DNA of 64,000 nt, taken from assembly GCF_031844705.1 (NCBI RefSeq), contig NZ_CP134609.1, positions 1,736,001 through 1,800,000 of the forward strand, in the 5' to 3' direction. Positions 33,924 to 41,267 of the stretch are shown piece after piece. The position numbers were made by a program, and so were the translations under genes. This DNA is from Streptomyces sp. ITFR-16 (GTDB taxonomy: Bacteria > Actinomycetota > Actinomycetes > Streptomycetales > Streptomycetaceae). Every line of letters starts with the position of its first letter. Within the stretch, counting starts at the first letter, position 1. The notes beneath the pieces were generated by a model, which was not told where the DNA came from, ran no database searches, and worked only from the letters and a program-made list of their open reading frames with translations.

Positions 33924-34588
33924 CACAGCCGCCGGGTCACCAGGTCGTTCGCCGCGTCATCGACGCGGGCGAGAAGTCCGGTCAGCGCGCCCAGCGCGTG
34001 TTCGAGTTCACCGGCGCGCGGCTGTCCACCGCTGTTGAGGACGAAGGCGATCTGGTTGATGTTGTTGCCGATCCGGGCCAGCGCGGTGCGCAGAGCGGCG
34101 AGTTCGTCGATGGCGGTGTCGAGCTGGTCGTTGCTGTGCACGGCGGCGCATCCGCGGGCGGCGCTCAGGCCGGAGACGGCGAGGAAGCGGGCGACGGTGA
34201 CGCCGCGCTTGGTGGCGGCCTCGGCGATCTCGGTCTTCTCGGAGTCGGAGAGGCGGGTGGTCGTCTTGCGGGTGCGCTCGCTGGGGTTGCGGGTGCGGCG
34301 GCGCGGTTTGCGGTCGGGGTAGGCGGGCGTGCTCGGGCTCGGCTGCTCGCGGTGGTCGTCGCGGTCGGCTTCTCCCCCGGTGACCGGCGCCCCCTGGTGC
34401 CGGTTGCCCGGCTGGTCCCCGTGCGCCCTCGCTCGGGGACCAGCCGGGCTTCCCCCGCCCTCCTGGGCAGGGGCAAGTGCGTACGTCGGGCCGTAGGACC
34501 GTCGTACGCGATAGCTTGCTCCGCCAGGAGCCGTGGTGGGGTCACGCTGCTGTCCAGCGGAGGTGGCCACCGGGTCGTTGGTGTTCAC
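33923..34588 (-). CDS. MobC-like relaxosome accessory protein
   Basis: 221 aa. The first 100 residues are disordered and basic. The rest is a ribbon-helix-helix plus helices: TRLSDSEKTEIAEAATKRGVTVARFLAVSGL, then ALRTALARIGNNINQIAFVLNSGG, which contains the R-x-G-N-N-I-N-Q-I-A motif of MobC/MbeC proteins. It binds oriT and helps the relaxase nick. It overlaps both neighbours by 1-4 bp. Confidence 0.87.
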   Translation of the reverse strand: MNTNDPVATSAGQQRDPTTAPGGASYRVRRSYGPTYALAPAQEGGGSPAGPRARAHGDQPGNRHQGAPVTGGEADRDDHREQPSPSTPAYPDRKPRRRTRNPSERTRKTTTRLSDSEKTEIAEAATKRGVTVARFLAVSGLSAARGCAAVHSNDQLDTAIDELAALRTALARIGNNINQIAFVLNSGGQPRAGELEHALGALTGLLARVDDAANDLVTRRL

Positions 34589-34809
34589 CGGCTCGTCTCC
34601 GGGTCCTGCTGCTGGATTTCGCGGACGAGATCCTCGATCCAGTCCATGGCCAGGACCGGGTGATGCAGGGTCCAGGGCCGGTCATGCTGCTCACGCTGCA
34701 CGATCCAGGAGGTGTCGGGGCCGGACCGGGCACGGTGCAGGTGTCCGTGCTGGTGCAGGACGGTCAGCCAGGAGTCGACTTCGGCGGGCGTGGCCGGGTG
34801 AGTGCGCAT
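34585..34809 (-). CDS. small protein upstream of mobC
   Basis: 74 aa: PATPAEVDSWLTVLHQHGHLHRA, DTSWIVQREQHDRPWTLHHPVL and MDWIEDLVREIQQQDPETSR. Its stop overlaps the MobC start (ATGA). Unknown function; the gene order suggests a relaxosome or regulatory helper. The ATG is preceded by GGAGAGC. Confidence 0.68.
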   Translation of the reverse strand: MRTHPATPAEVDSWLTVLHQHGHLHRARSGPDTSWIVQREQHDRPWTLHHPVLAMDWIEDLVREIQQQDPETSR

Positions 34810-34858
34810 CGGGTGCTCTCCGCTTCTGCTGTGGCGGGGTGTCTCGGAGACGTACGGG

Positions 34859-34896
34859 GCGGGTGACCGGTCGGGGTGACCGCCTCGGTCACCCGC
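34859..34896. repeat. 11-bp inverted repeat before the mob genes (terminator or oriT candidate)
   Basis: GCGGGTGACCG (34859-34869) and CGGTCACCCGC (34886-34896), separated by 16 bp that carry another TGACCG. It lies between the DUF2637 stop and the mob gene block, so it may be a terminator or part of oriT. I cannot see a nic consensus. Confidence 0.45.
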
Positions 34897-35520
34897 TCCG
34901 TGGAGGTCCGGTCAGGGCCGGGCGGAAGCGACCGGCTGGCGGTGCTGCTCGCGAAGCTGGGCCATCAGCGCGGTCAGGGTGTCGCTGGACAGCGGGATCT
35001 GCTGACCTCGGATCGCCTGGGCGACCACTTTGCGGGTCAGTTTGTCCTCGGCCCTGACCGCCGACCGGGCGATCGCCAGCAGCTCCTCGGTGTCCGGGTC
35101 AGGACGCCGGTCACCAGTCGGCCGAGCGGCCCGGTCAGTGACCGGCGGCGAGGTGACCGGCGGGGCACTGACCGCCGCCGGGCTGTCCTGGTCATCACCG
35201 ACCGGGGCCGCACTGCTGGGGCGGTCAGTGACCGTCCGGCCCTTGTCCGCCTGTCCCGGCAGGTCAAAGGCACCGTAGCTGCGGTTGTGGTGGTCGGTGA
35301 CCGACTGGCCGCTGGTCGCCGGGGTCGAGTCTCCGGTCACTGACCGGGCGGCGGTGTCCTCGTCGGTCGGGGACAGCGGCAGCCGGTCGGTCAGAGCGGT
35401 GACCGACTGACCGGACTTGACCCGACCGGCCGCTGACCGCTGCTGACCGGCTCGGTCGGTCCGAGTGACCTCGATGGCGTCGCTCCGGTCGGTCCCACCG
35501 AGGTGACCGGGCTGACCGAG
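34862..35520. repeat. array of about 25 TGACCG/CGGTCA hexamers
   Basis: In about 660 bp the hexamer TGACCG or its complement occurs roughly 25 times, several as palindromes such as CGGTCACTGACCG and CGGTCAGTGACCG. Most lie within the C-terminal half of the DUF2637 gene, where they encode V-T-D-R type repeats, but the array also continues past its stop codon into non-coding DNA. It may be a binding-site array (clt, oriT or iteron-like) hidden in coding sequence. Confidence 0.55.
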
Positions 35521-35979
35521 GTTCTGCCGGCCAGAGTCCTCGACCGGGCCCCGGGCAATGAGGATGTAGAGGTGGACCGCTCCGGCAAGTGCGAGCGGGG
35601 CGATGGTGGAGAGCACCGCGACCACCGCGTCACCGAGCTGGAGGCCGGTGCCGGCGACCGTGTCCTGGTTGATGCGCACCGCGTGGAGTGCGTTGGCCCA
35701 GATGCTGGCGGCGGTGGCCGTGCCGAAGAGCGCCCAGACGTAGAGCCGGGCGCGCAGCGGTGCGTTGCGCAGGACCAGGAGGGCTCGGATGCCGTAGGCG
35801 ATGAACCCGTCGATCACCAGGGGGAACAGGTAGGTAAGGAAGCCTCGGATGTGGATGGCCACGGCCATCTGCTGCAGGGCGTCGTACGACAGTGCGCACC
35901 CCGCGCCCCCGAGCGCCACGACAGCCGCGCGGTCCCACCCGGATATGTGCGCCGTCTTCGACGCGCTTGCGATGTTCAT
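34912..35979 (-). CDS. DUF2637 membrane protein (Spd-like) with repeat-rich tail
   Basis: 355 aa. Four hydrophobic helices occupy residues of about 15-150 (AAVVALGGAGCALSYDAL, GFLTYLFPLVIDGFIAYGIRALLVL, LYVWALFGTATAASIWANAL, VVAVLSTIAPLALAGAVHLYILIA), the pattern of DUF2637 proteins of Streptomyces plasmids, thought to help plasmid spreading or localisation. The following 150 residues are disordered and full of V-T-D-R repeats. The end (ELLAIARSAVRAEDKLTRKVVAQAI) looks like a helix-turn-helix. It overlaps the WhiB gene by ATGA. Confidence 0.8.
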   Translation of the reverse strand: MNIASASKTAHISGWDRAAVVALGGAGCALSYDALQQMAVAIHIRGFLTYLFPLVIDGFIAYGIRALLVLRNAPLRARLYVWALFGTATAASIWANALHAVRINQDTVAGTGLQLGDAVVAVLSTIAPLALAGAVHLYILIARGPVEDSGRQNLGQPGHLGGTDRSDAIEVTRTDRAGQQRSAAGRVKSGQSVTALTDRLPLSPTDEDTAARSVTGDSTPATSGQSVTDHHNRSYGAFDLPGQADKGRTVTDRPSSAAPVGDDQDSPAAVSAPPVTSPPVTDRAARPTGDRRPDPDTEELLAIARSAVRAEDKLTRKVVAQAIRGQQIPLSSDTLTALMAQLREQHRQPVASARP

Positions 35980-36542
35980 GCCGCCGTCCCGAAGTCGTCG
36001 CGGATCAGGCGCTCGCCGCTGGTCTCGGGGGGTGTGGTGTTCGTGGTGGGCTGGTTCAGGGTTCGGTTGCGCTCGGCCCGGCGGATCTCGCGGTACCGCT
36101 TCTTGGCGTGCTCCTCGGTGACCTTCAGAAGCCAGGCCAGGCGCTGCTCGCTCACCCCGTGGCGGTAGGCCGCGTACTCGACCGCGCGGCGCTCCGTATG
36201 GGTGAGGTGCACGTCGCGTCCGGCGATGGTGGCATTGACGCGGCTGTAGTCGAGGCGGCTGGCGAGCTTGTCGTGCAACGGCCCGCGCTCCTCTTCCGTC
36301 AGGCCGCCACGGATCCCGTCGGTGTCACCCCCTTCGAGAGCGGCGTCCAGGCAGGTGCGCCGGACCGGGCACTGGCCGCACAGGGCCTTGGCCGTGGCGA
36401 TCTTGGCGGTCTCGTCGGGTTCGGGGAAGAAGACTTCGGGGTCCACCGGGTTGTACTCGGTGCTCTGGCAGACGGCGTCGGCCTGCCAGGTCTGGTCGCC
36501 GAGCTGACGGTGCTGGGCGGGGCCGTTCATCGTGCTGGTCAT
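35976..36542 (-). CDS. WhiB-like iron-sulfur regulator
   Basis: 188 aa. Four cysteines in the WhiB arrangement: Cys25 (WQADAVCQ), Cys55 and Cys58 (CGQC), Cys64 (TCLDAAL), then GIRGGLTEEER, the turn that contacts the sigma factor. The C-terminal 100 residues add a basic helix-turn-helix-like region (LAWLLKVTEEHAKKRYREIRRAERNR) not found in short WhiBs. It probably responds to redox or nitric oxide and tunes transfer or replication genes. GGAG lies 8 nt before the ATG at 36542. Confidence 0.92.
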   Translation of the reverse strand: MTSTMNGPAQHRQLGDQTWQADAVCQSTEYNPVDPEVFFPEPDETAKIATAKALCGQCPVRRTCLDAALEGGDTDGIRGGLTEEERGPLHDKLASRLDYSRVNATIAGRDVHLTHTERRAVEYAAYRHGVSEQRLAWLLKVTEEHAKKRYREIRRAERNRTLNQPTTNTTPPETSGERLIRDDFGTAA

Positions 36543-36660
36543 GCGGGGTGCTCCGATCGCTCTCCGCGCGCAGGGGCGTCGGCGGAGAGGTGCGCTGGCG
36601 GTAGGTGCCCGGGGGGACGGCGGTGCGAGGGCGCGGTCCGGCGGGGTGGCCTGTGGAGGG
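36543..36660 (-). other. 118-bp intergenic region
   Basis: GC-rich spacer between the WhiB gene and the ATPase gene, with the GGAG site of the WhiB gene. No hairpin or further ORF is seen. Confidence 0.4.
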
Positions 36661-37365
36661 TCAGGCGGCGGCGCTGTGGCGTCTGCGGTCGACGGCCTCG
36701 AACTCGACTCGGGTGGTCATCTGCGCGAGCCTGCTGGCGACTCGGTCCCCGAGGTAGGAACGCAGGTCCTTGATCGCCAGGTTGGTCGTGATCAGCGTGG
36801 GGAGTTCGTAGTTGTACCGCCGGTTGATCAGCCGGTACGTGATCTCCTCGACCCACTCGCTCGCCTTGGCCGCGCCGAGGTCGTCGATGATCAGCAGCGG
36901 GCACCGGCTGACGGCCGCCAGCTCCCGCTCACTGTCCACCCCGGGCCGGGGGCGGAGGTCGGCGTAGAGGTCGGCGGCGGTGGTCGCCCGCCAGCTCGCG
37001 CCGACCCCGCTCTGCACCAGCGCTCGGACCGCGCCGTACGCCTGGTGCGTCTTGCCCGCGCCGACGACCCCGGCCATCAGCAAGCTAGGGCCGGTGGTGA
37101 CCTGCCGTCGGGCTCCTCGGCTGGGGGCGATGGCCGCGTCGGTGACCTTCCGGACCCACTCCAGGACCGTGGGGTGGTCGGCGACAGCCGCTTGATAGCG
37201 CGGGGGCATCCCGGCGAGCAGAGCGTCCAGCGGTGAGAAGGGCTCGGCGTCGTCCGGCAGCGCGGCGTCCGCCGGGTCGATGTTGCGGGCGGCCAGGATC
37301 CGGGCCATGCGCTCCAGCGTGGCTTCGTTGCCGAGGAGCTGGGGTTCGCGGTGATGGGTGTGCAT
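36661..37365 (-). CDS. DnaC/IstB-like AAA+ ATPase (helicase-loader type)
   Basis: 234 aa. Walker A is GVVGAGKTH (residues 99-107) and Walker B LLIIDDLG (157-164), followed by EEITYRLINRRYNYELPTLITTN, the sensor-1 pattern of DnaC/IstB. Such proteins load the replicative helicase on plasmid DNA. The ATG at 37365 overlaps the stop of the upstream initiator-like gene (TGATG) and has GGAGCTG before it, so the two are a replication pair. Confidence 0.9.
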   Translation of the reverse strand: MHTHHREPQLLGNEATLERMARILAARNIDPADAALPDDAEPFSPLDALLAGMPPRYQAAVADHPTVLEWVRKVTDAAIAPSRGARRQVTTGPSLLMAGVVGAGKTHQAYGAVRALVQSGVGASWRATTAADLYADLRPRPGVDSERELAAVSRCPLLIIDDLGAAKASEWVEEITYRLINRRYNYELPTLITTNLAIKDLRSYLGDRVASRLAQMTTRVEFEAVDRRRHSAAA

Positions 37366-38384
37366 CACAGCTCCTCGGCGTAGGCGGCGGAAGCGTTGGC
37401 CGGGTTGGTCCACGCCTGGTGAGCGGGCACGTTAGGCCGAATTCCCGGCCGCGCCAAGCCGCCGGGGCGAGCGTTCATCGCTTCGTTGACCATGCTGGTC
37501 AGCACGCTCGGGTGCTTGGGGTTGGCCGTGAAGTTCGCCAGCCCGGCTCGGATGTACGTCGGTGCGATGCCCTCGTCCAGGAGCTTCTTGATGATCCGGC
37601 CGAGGTGCCCGATCACGTCGCTCGGGGGACGCTGGTCGCACCCGGCGACGTACTCCCCGACGAGGTCCTTGGCGGAGATGCCGGCTGCGGGCGCTGTGCG
37701 CCCCGTAGGGACAAGAGATCCAGGATCCAAGATCCTAGATCCAGGCGCCGAGCCTTCGGGGAGGCTTCGGGGAAGGTTCGGGGAGCCGCCGGAGACGCCC
37801 CTCTGAGCTGCACTTTTGACTCCGGCCCGCCCGGGTGCGCTGCTGGCTCCATCGGCGGCGTCCTGCCGGTCGGCGCTTGGCACGTCTGCCTGTTCCGACA
37901 CCGTCGAGGAGGGTGCGGCAGGCAGATCGAGGGCTCGGGGTGCCCTCGCCGAGGTCTCAGCAAGTCCTCGGGAAGTGGTGGGCGAGCCCTTCCCCCTCCG
38001 GGAGCAGGAGCCCTTGCAGGGGGCGCACCGGTCGGCAGCCTGGTGCTGCGGGCACGAGGGCAGGCGCGACTGGCTCGGCTTGTCGATCTTCTGGTGCTCG
38101 GACCAGGTCACGATGTGGAGGTAGAGGCGGCCGTCGCATCCGGTGTATCGGCAGATCAGTCCGGCGTTCGCGAGCTGATGGAGGTCGTCTTCGACGTGGA
38201 CCGAGGTGTGCTCGGCGCGCAGGGGCCAGAGAAGCCCCGCGATGATCGCGGCGTTGTCCCGGTGACGGCCATGGTCGTCGGCCTGGGTGAGCAGGCCGAA
38301 GAAGGTCCGCTCGGCCGCCACGGTCACTTCGGCGAGCGACTCGGAGGTGAACGCCTCCGGCTTCACAGTTCGGATCCGGGCCAT
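37365..38384 (-). CDS. replication-initiator-like winged-helix protein
   Basis: 339 aa. The first 120 residues (MARIRTVKPEAFTSESLAEV, ERTFFGLLTQADDHGRHRDN, LHIVTWSEHQKIDKPSQSRLP) match the N-terminal domain of phage replisome-organiser/initiator proteins common in Streptomyces elements. A Cys/His cluster (CPQH, CAPCKGSC) may bind zinc. A long linker follows, then a C-terminal DnaD-like helical end (IGHLGRIIKKLLDEGI, YIRAGLANFTANPKHPSVL). With the DnaC-like neighbour it likely recruits the host helicase. Confidence 0.78.
   Translation of the reverse strand: MARIRTVKPEAFTSESLAEVTVAAERTFFGLLTQADDHGRHRDNAAIIAGLLWPLRAEHTSVHVEDDLHQLANAGLICRYTGCDGRLYLHIVTWSEHQKIDKPSQSRLPSCPQHQAADRCAPCKGSCSRRGKGSPTTSRGLAETSARAPRALDLPAAPSSTVSEQADVPSADRQDAADGASSAPGRAGVKSAAQRGVSGGSPNLPRSLPEGSAPGSRILDPGSLVPTGRTAPAAGISAKDLVGEYVAGCDQRPPSDVIGHLGRIIKKLLDEGIAPTYIRAGLANFTANPKHPSVLTSMVNEAMNARPGGLARPGIRPNVPAHQAWTNPANASAAYAEEL
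37727..37756. repeat. clustered GATCC/GGATC repeats in the initiator-like gene
   Basis: Within 30 bp there are four GATCC or AGATC units in both orientations (GATCCAGGATCCAAGATCC then TAGATCC). The encoded peptide is SRILDPGS. The array sits in the disordered linker of the initiator-like protein and could be an embedded initiator-binding site, as iterons are sometimes placed inside rep genes. Confidence 0.4.
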
Positions 38385-38385
38385 C

Positions 38386-38712
38386 TCAGCGGCCCCGCTC
38401 AGCGGCGACCAGGTCGCTGCGGGTCAGGGTGGCGTCGGCGAGGCAGAAGGTGTGCGGGCGCATCCAGTCCACCTCCGGCCAGACCCGCAGGATCCAGCGT
38501 GACGCGACCCTGGCGATCGGGCGGCCCAGCTCCAGGGTCCTTCCGGCCTCGTCCTTGACCACGGCGTGCAGATGAGGCCAAGTCTGTGTCGGGTCTGTGA
38601 GGCTGACCCGGATTGCGGCCGCCCCCGGGATCATGTCGGCGAGCTGCGCGGCGAGGCGGCGCGGACGGCCGTCGTCCGCGCAGGCCGGGCTTCCGCTCGG
38701 CGTGGCGAGCAT
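38386..38712 (-). CDS. first gene of the minus transfer arm, unknown function
   Basis: 108 aa. Visible segments are RLAAQLADMIPGAAAIRVSL, WPHLHAVVKDEAGRTLELGRPIARVASRWIL and HTFCLADATLTRSDLVAAE, a mixed alpha/beta protein. The ATG at 38712 follows ACGGAG and is the end point of leader B. The next gene starts 1 bp after its stop. No family is recognised. Confidence 0.68.
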   Translation of the reverse strand: MLATPSGSPACADDGRPRRLAAQLADMIPGAAAIRVSLTDPTQTWPHLHAVVKDEAGRTLELGRPIARVASRWILRVWPEVDWMRPHTFCLADATLTRSDLVAAERGR

Positions 38713-38851
38713 GCGATACTCCGTTGTTCGAAGGAGCGCGGTGCGGCGGTCTCGTGCAAGAAGCCCTGCCGCCCGCGTGATGTGTAATTGGCGCCCCTCG
38801 GGGTGCCAGCCCGGCGCTTGGGAGTTGGTAGCTCCTCGGCGCCGGTTTCAG
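38713..38851 (-). promoter_or_regulatory. leader B of the minus-strand transfer arm
   Basis: Read on the minus strand: CTGAAACCGGCGCC, GGAGCTACCAACTCC, then about 60 nt including the dyad GCACCCCGAGGGGCGC, then TTGCACGAGA, GCTCCTTCGAAC and ACGGAG before the ATG. It aligns block by block with leader A (1410-1545). Confidence 0.65.
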
Positions 38852-39268
38852 TTTTGGGGTCAGATCACGGGTCGTATGTCGGCATCCGTCCCGCCTCCTT
38901 TTCGCTGGTCATCGGCCCCTTTCCGGGGCACTGCCCGGCGTGGGACGACGAACATACGTAGACCCCGCGGACAAGTCCATCCCGCAGTCCGGAAGATCAT
39001 TTGCGGTCGTCTTACTCCGTGTCGGCCGCTCTCAGGAGGGCGATGCCGACGTGGATCCATGCCGCCCGGCGAGCGCCGCAAGCGCTTGTCGCGTGAGCGA
39101 TTACGGCATACGAATATGCACAGAGGACCCCCAGGGCTCGGCACCGTAGAATCGGGCCTGACCAACAGGTGCGATACGGAAACGTACGTCAGTTTCGAAA
39201 ATGCATCAACCCTGGCTTACAGTTGACCCCGACACCGAGCCCATCGCCACCTCACACCAGGAGTCCCA
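38852..39268. other. intergenic region between the minus arm and the XRE regulator gene
   Basis: 417 bp without a convincing gene. It has lower GC than its surroundings and includes TAGAAT (39147-39152), a good -10 box for the rightward XRE gene, and the dyad at 39179-39196. Divergent promoters for both sides are expected here. Confidence 0.5.
39179..39196. promoter_or_regulatory. candidate operator of the XRE regulator
   Basis: Inverted repeat GAAAC - 8 bp - GTTTC (GAAACGTACGTCAGTTTC), 73 bp before the GTG of the XRE gene and about 30 bp after the -10-like TAGAAT. Its position suits autoregulation. Only the dyad itself supports it. Confidence 0.45.
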
Positions 39269-40141
39269 GTGCCCCCTCGCCAGTTCGACGGCAGCCGCGT
39301 GCGTGCTGTCCGCCGACGCAGGGACATGCACCAGAGACAGTTGGGCGAACTGGTGGGCGTCAGTGGTGCCACCGTCGCACGATGGGAATCCGGGAAGGAT
39401 TTCCCCAAGGGCGAGAAGCTGCCGGCGATCGCCACGGCGCTCAACGAGCCACTCGACGAACTGTTCCCTCACGACGGGCCGCCGGACCTACAGCTCCTAC
39501 GCTGCGACGCCGGTCTCAGCGTGGCGGAGGCCACCGAAATCATCGGCGCAAGCCGGGGGCCGGTGGGCAATGCCGAGTCCGGGCGGCGCAGGCTCAACGC
39601 CAGCTATGTGAAGCCGCTGGCGGCGGCGTACGGGGTTACTGAGGAGGAGCTGCTCGCGGCGCAAGATCGCTCGTTCGGCATCCGCACCACCGCCCCACAT
39701 GGCGATCGAGAGGCCGCGCCTCGCACGGTCGGAGAAAAGATCAACTTTCTCCTGCAGTACGGTTCCACCGGCGAGGAGGCGCTTTCCGACGCGGAGATCG
39801 CGCGACTCGTCAACGAGCATGCGCCGACCGCAGCCGTCACCGCCGAGGGCATCGGCGAGCTGCGCGACGGAACCGAGACCGCGGCATCGGATGAAATGCG
39901 CGCCGGCCTGGCGCACGCCTTCCAGGTCCCGGCCTGGCTGTTCGGCGATGACGCCGAACTAAGCCCCATGGTCCAGGAGTTTCTGGAGGCTGTTCGCTTC
40001 ATCGGCTCGATTCACCAGGGACACATCCTCGGTTTGGCCGCACGCGGCAGCGAGATCCTCTCCCGCAGATCGATGGCCGACATCAACAGGCTCGTAGGAG
40101 AGCTGCGGCACGCTCTGTCCGAGGTTCAGGACAAGGAGTAG
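39269..40141 (+). CDS. XRE-family regulator with two N-terminal helix-turn-helix units
   Basis: 290 aa. HTH one: VRAVRRRRDMHQRQLGELVG with VSGATVARWESGKDFPKG; HTH two: LLRCDAGLSVAEATEIIG with ASRGPVGNAESGRRRLNASY. The C-terminal half (EKINFLLQYGSTGEEALSDAEIARLVN, AFQVPAWLFGDDAELSPMVQEFLEAVRFIG) is an XRE-like oligomerisation or sensor domain resembling those of regulators cleaved by ImmA-type proteases. GTG start with AGGAG 5 nt upstream. It may repress the transfer arms or its own promoter; the ImmA-like gene at 42.6 kb could be its partner. Confidence 0.82.
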   Translation: MPPRQFDGSRVRAVRRRRDMHQRQLGELVGVSGATVARWESGKDFPKGEKLPAIATALNEPLDELFPHDGPPDLQLLRCDAGLSVAEATEIIGASRGPVGNAESGRRRLNASYVKPLAAAYGVTEEELLAAQDRSFGIRTTAPHGDREAAPRTVGEKINFLLQYGSTGEEALSDAEIARLVNEHAPTAAVTAEGIGELRDGTETAASDEMRAGLAHAFQVPAWLFGDDAELSPMVQEFLEAVRFIGSIHQGHILGLAARGSEILSRRSMADINRLVGELRHALSEVQDKE

Positions 40142-40278
40142 CCCCGCTGGCTAGTAGCGGTCGGGGGGAGATCAGTTGCGGTACCGCCGCCTTGCGGGCG
40201 CGACCGAGGGAGGACCCCTGACCGCCTATCGCCCCTCGGCTCTGACCGGGCCAGCCCACATCTCGGACCGGATGCACG

Positions 40279-40324
40279 AAGGGACTACGGCTCGGCCTCC
40301 AGGGAGGCCGAGCCGTAGTCCCTT
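40279..40324. terminator. strong bidirectional terminator
   Basis: Perfect 21-bp stem (arms 40279-40299 and 40304-40324; AAGGGACTACGGCTCGGCCT begins the left arm) with a 4-nt loop. Flanking A and T runs serve both strands. It separates the XRE gene from the convergent HAD gene. Confidence 0.9.
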
Positions 40325-40348
40325 CATACGGACGGAATCGACGCCGAT

Positions 40349-40978
40349 CTACGAAGCGGTCAGGTCGACGTCGAACAGCTCGGACAGGGCTGTGACCGTC
40401 TGCTTCGGGTCCTGGTTGTGCACTCCCGCGAGACCGAGCTGCTCCGCTGCCTGGACGTACGCCTCGGTGTCATCGACGAAGACGCACTCTTCGGCAGGCA
40501 GGCCCATCAGCTTCAGCGTGGCCTCGAAGAGCTGGGCGTCGGGCTTGCGCATCATGTGGTGCTCGCTGATGACGACGACGTCGTACAGCTTCTCTAGCTC
40601 GTAGCCGGCATACAGGTCCCACGGCTCCAGGCCCACGGAATTCGACAGGATGCCGACCTTGATCCCGGCCCGGCGGGCTGCGGCGGCAGCGTCGATCAGC
40701 AGCGGCTCAGGGCGGAGGTCGCCGAAGATCCTCCCCATCAGCCCGTCCGCAGGCACATTCAGCATCCTGCCGGCGAACTCGTTCCACTCGCGCTGGGACA
40801 CCACTCCGCGTTCCAGATCGCTGGTGATCCGGACGCCCTCCGGGTCCTTATACAGGGCAGTGAGGCAGGCCCCCTGAGGAAGCCCTTCACGCTGCTCGAA
40901 CGCCAACACAGCGGGCAGCAGGGGGGTGGTGAGAACGCCTCCGAAATCAAGAATGAGGCCGGTACGGCGGTTGGACAT
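40349..40978 (-). CDS. HAD-superfamily hydrolase
   Basis: 209 aa. Motif I is LILDFGGVL (nucleophile Asp10, second Asp replaced by Gly), motif II VGILSNS, motif III Lys in MMRKPDAQLFE and motif IV VFVDDTEAYVQAA. The D-x-G variant of motif I is usual in the dehalogenase/epoxide-hydrolase-like HAD group, so phosphatase activity is less certain. Substrate unknown. The ATG is at 40978. About 290 bp of promoter DNA without a gene lies upstream. Confidence 0.87.
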   Translation of the reverse strand: MSNRRTGLILDFGGVLTTPLLPAVLAFEQREGLPQGACLTALYKDPEGVRITSDLERGVVSQREWNEFAGRMLNVPADGLMGRIFGDLRPEPLLIDAAAAARRAGIKVGILSNSVGLEPWDLYAGYELEKLYDVVVISEHHMMRKPDAQLFEATLKLMGLPAEECVFVDDTEAYVQAAEQLGLAGVHNQDPKQTVTALSELFDVDLTAS

Positions 40979-41267
40979 GCGGGGAACTCCATTGCTGAGA
41001 TTTCGGACGCCTATCCAGACCGGACAGCGTCACGGACCCGGCGAACATGGCGGTCGCAGAAACTGCGCATCGCAGGCCAGGAAGTGCACTTACAGGGCGG
41101 GGCAAAACCTCTTTGTCCGCCTTGCCCACGGTACCAGTCGCCACCACACGCTCGATGGTGCCGAATCTCACGCCAGCCCTACAAGATCGCATCTCTAAGT
41201 GACAGGGTGTATACGTGAAAACGCAGATGCAGCAAGCTCACCGCGCACCGCGCACCGCGCTTCAGTA
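40979..41267. other. intergenic region, no gene seen
   Basis: 289 bp of lower-GC DNA between the HAD gene start and the stop of the MAB_1171c-type gene. Short frames here lack codon bias. It includes CACCGCGCACCGCGCACCGCG (41238-41258), a tandem of a 7-bp unit. Confidence 0.4.

Noticed and set aside
34912..35600. CRISPR-like array
   Set aside because: Hexamers are irregularly spaced with no repeat-spacer pattern and lie mostly in a coding frame; no cas genes.
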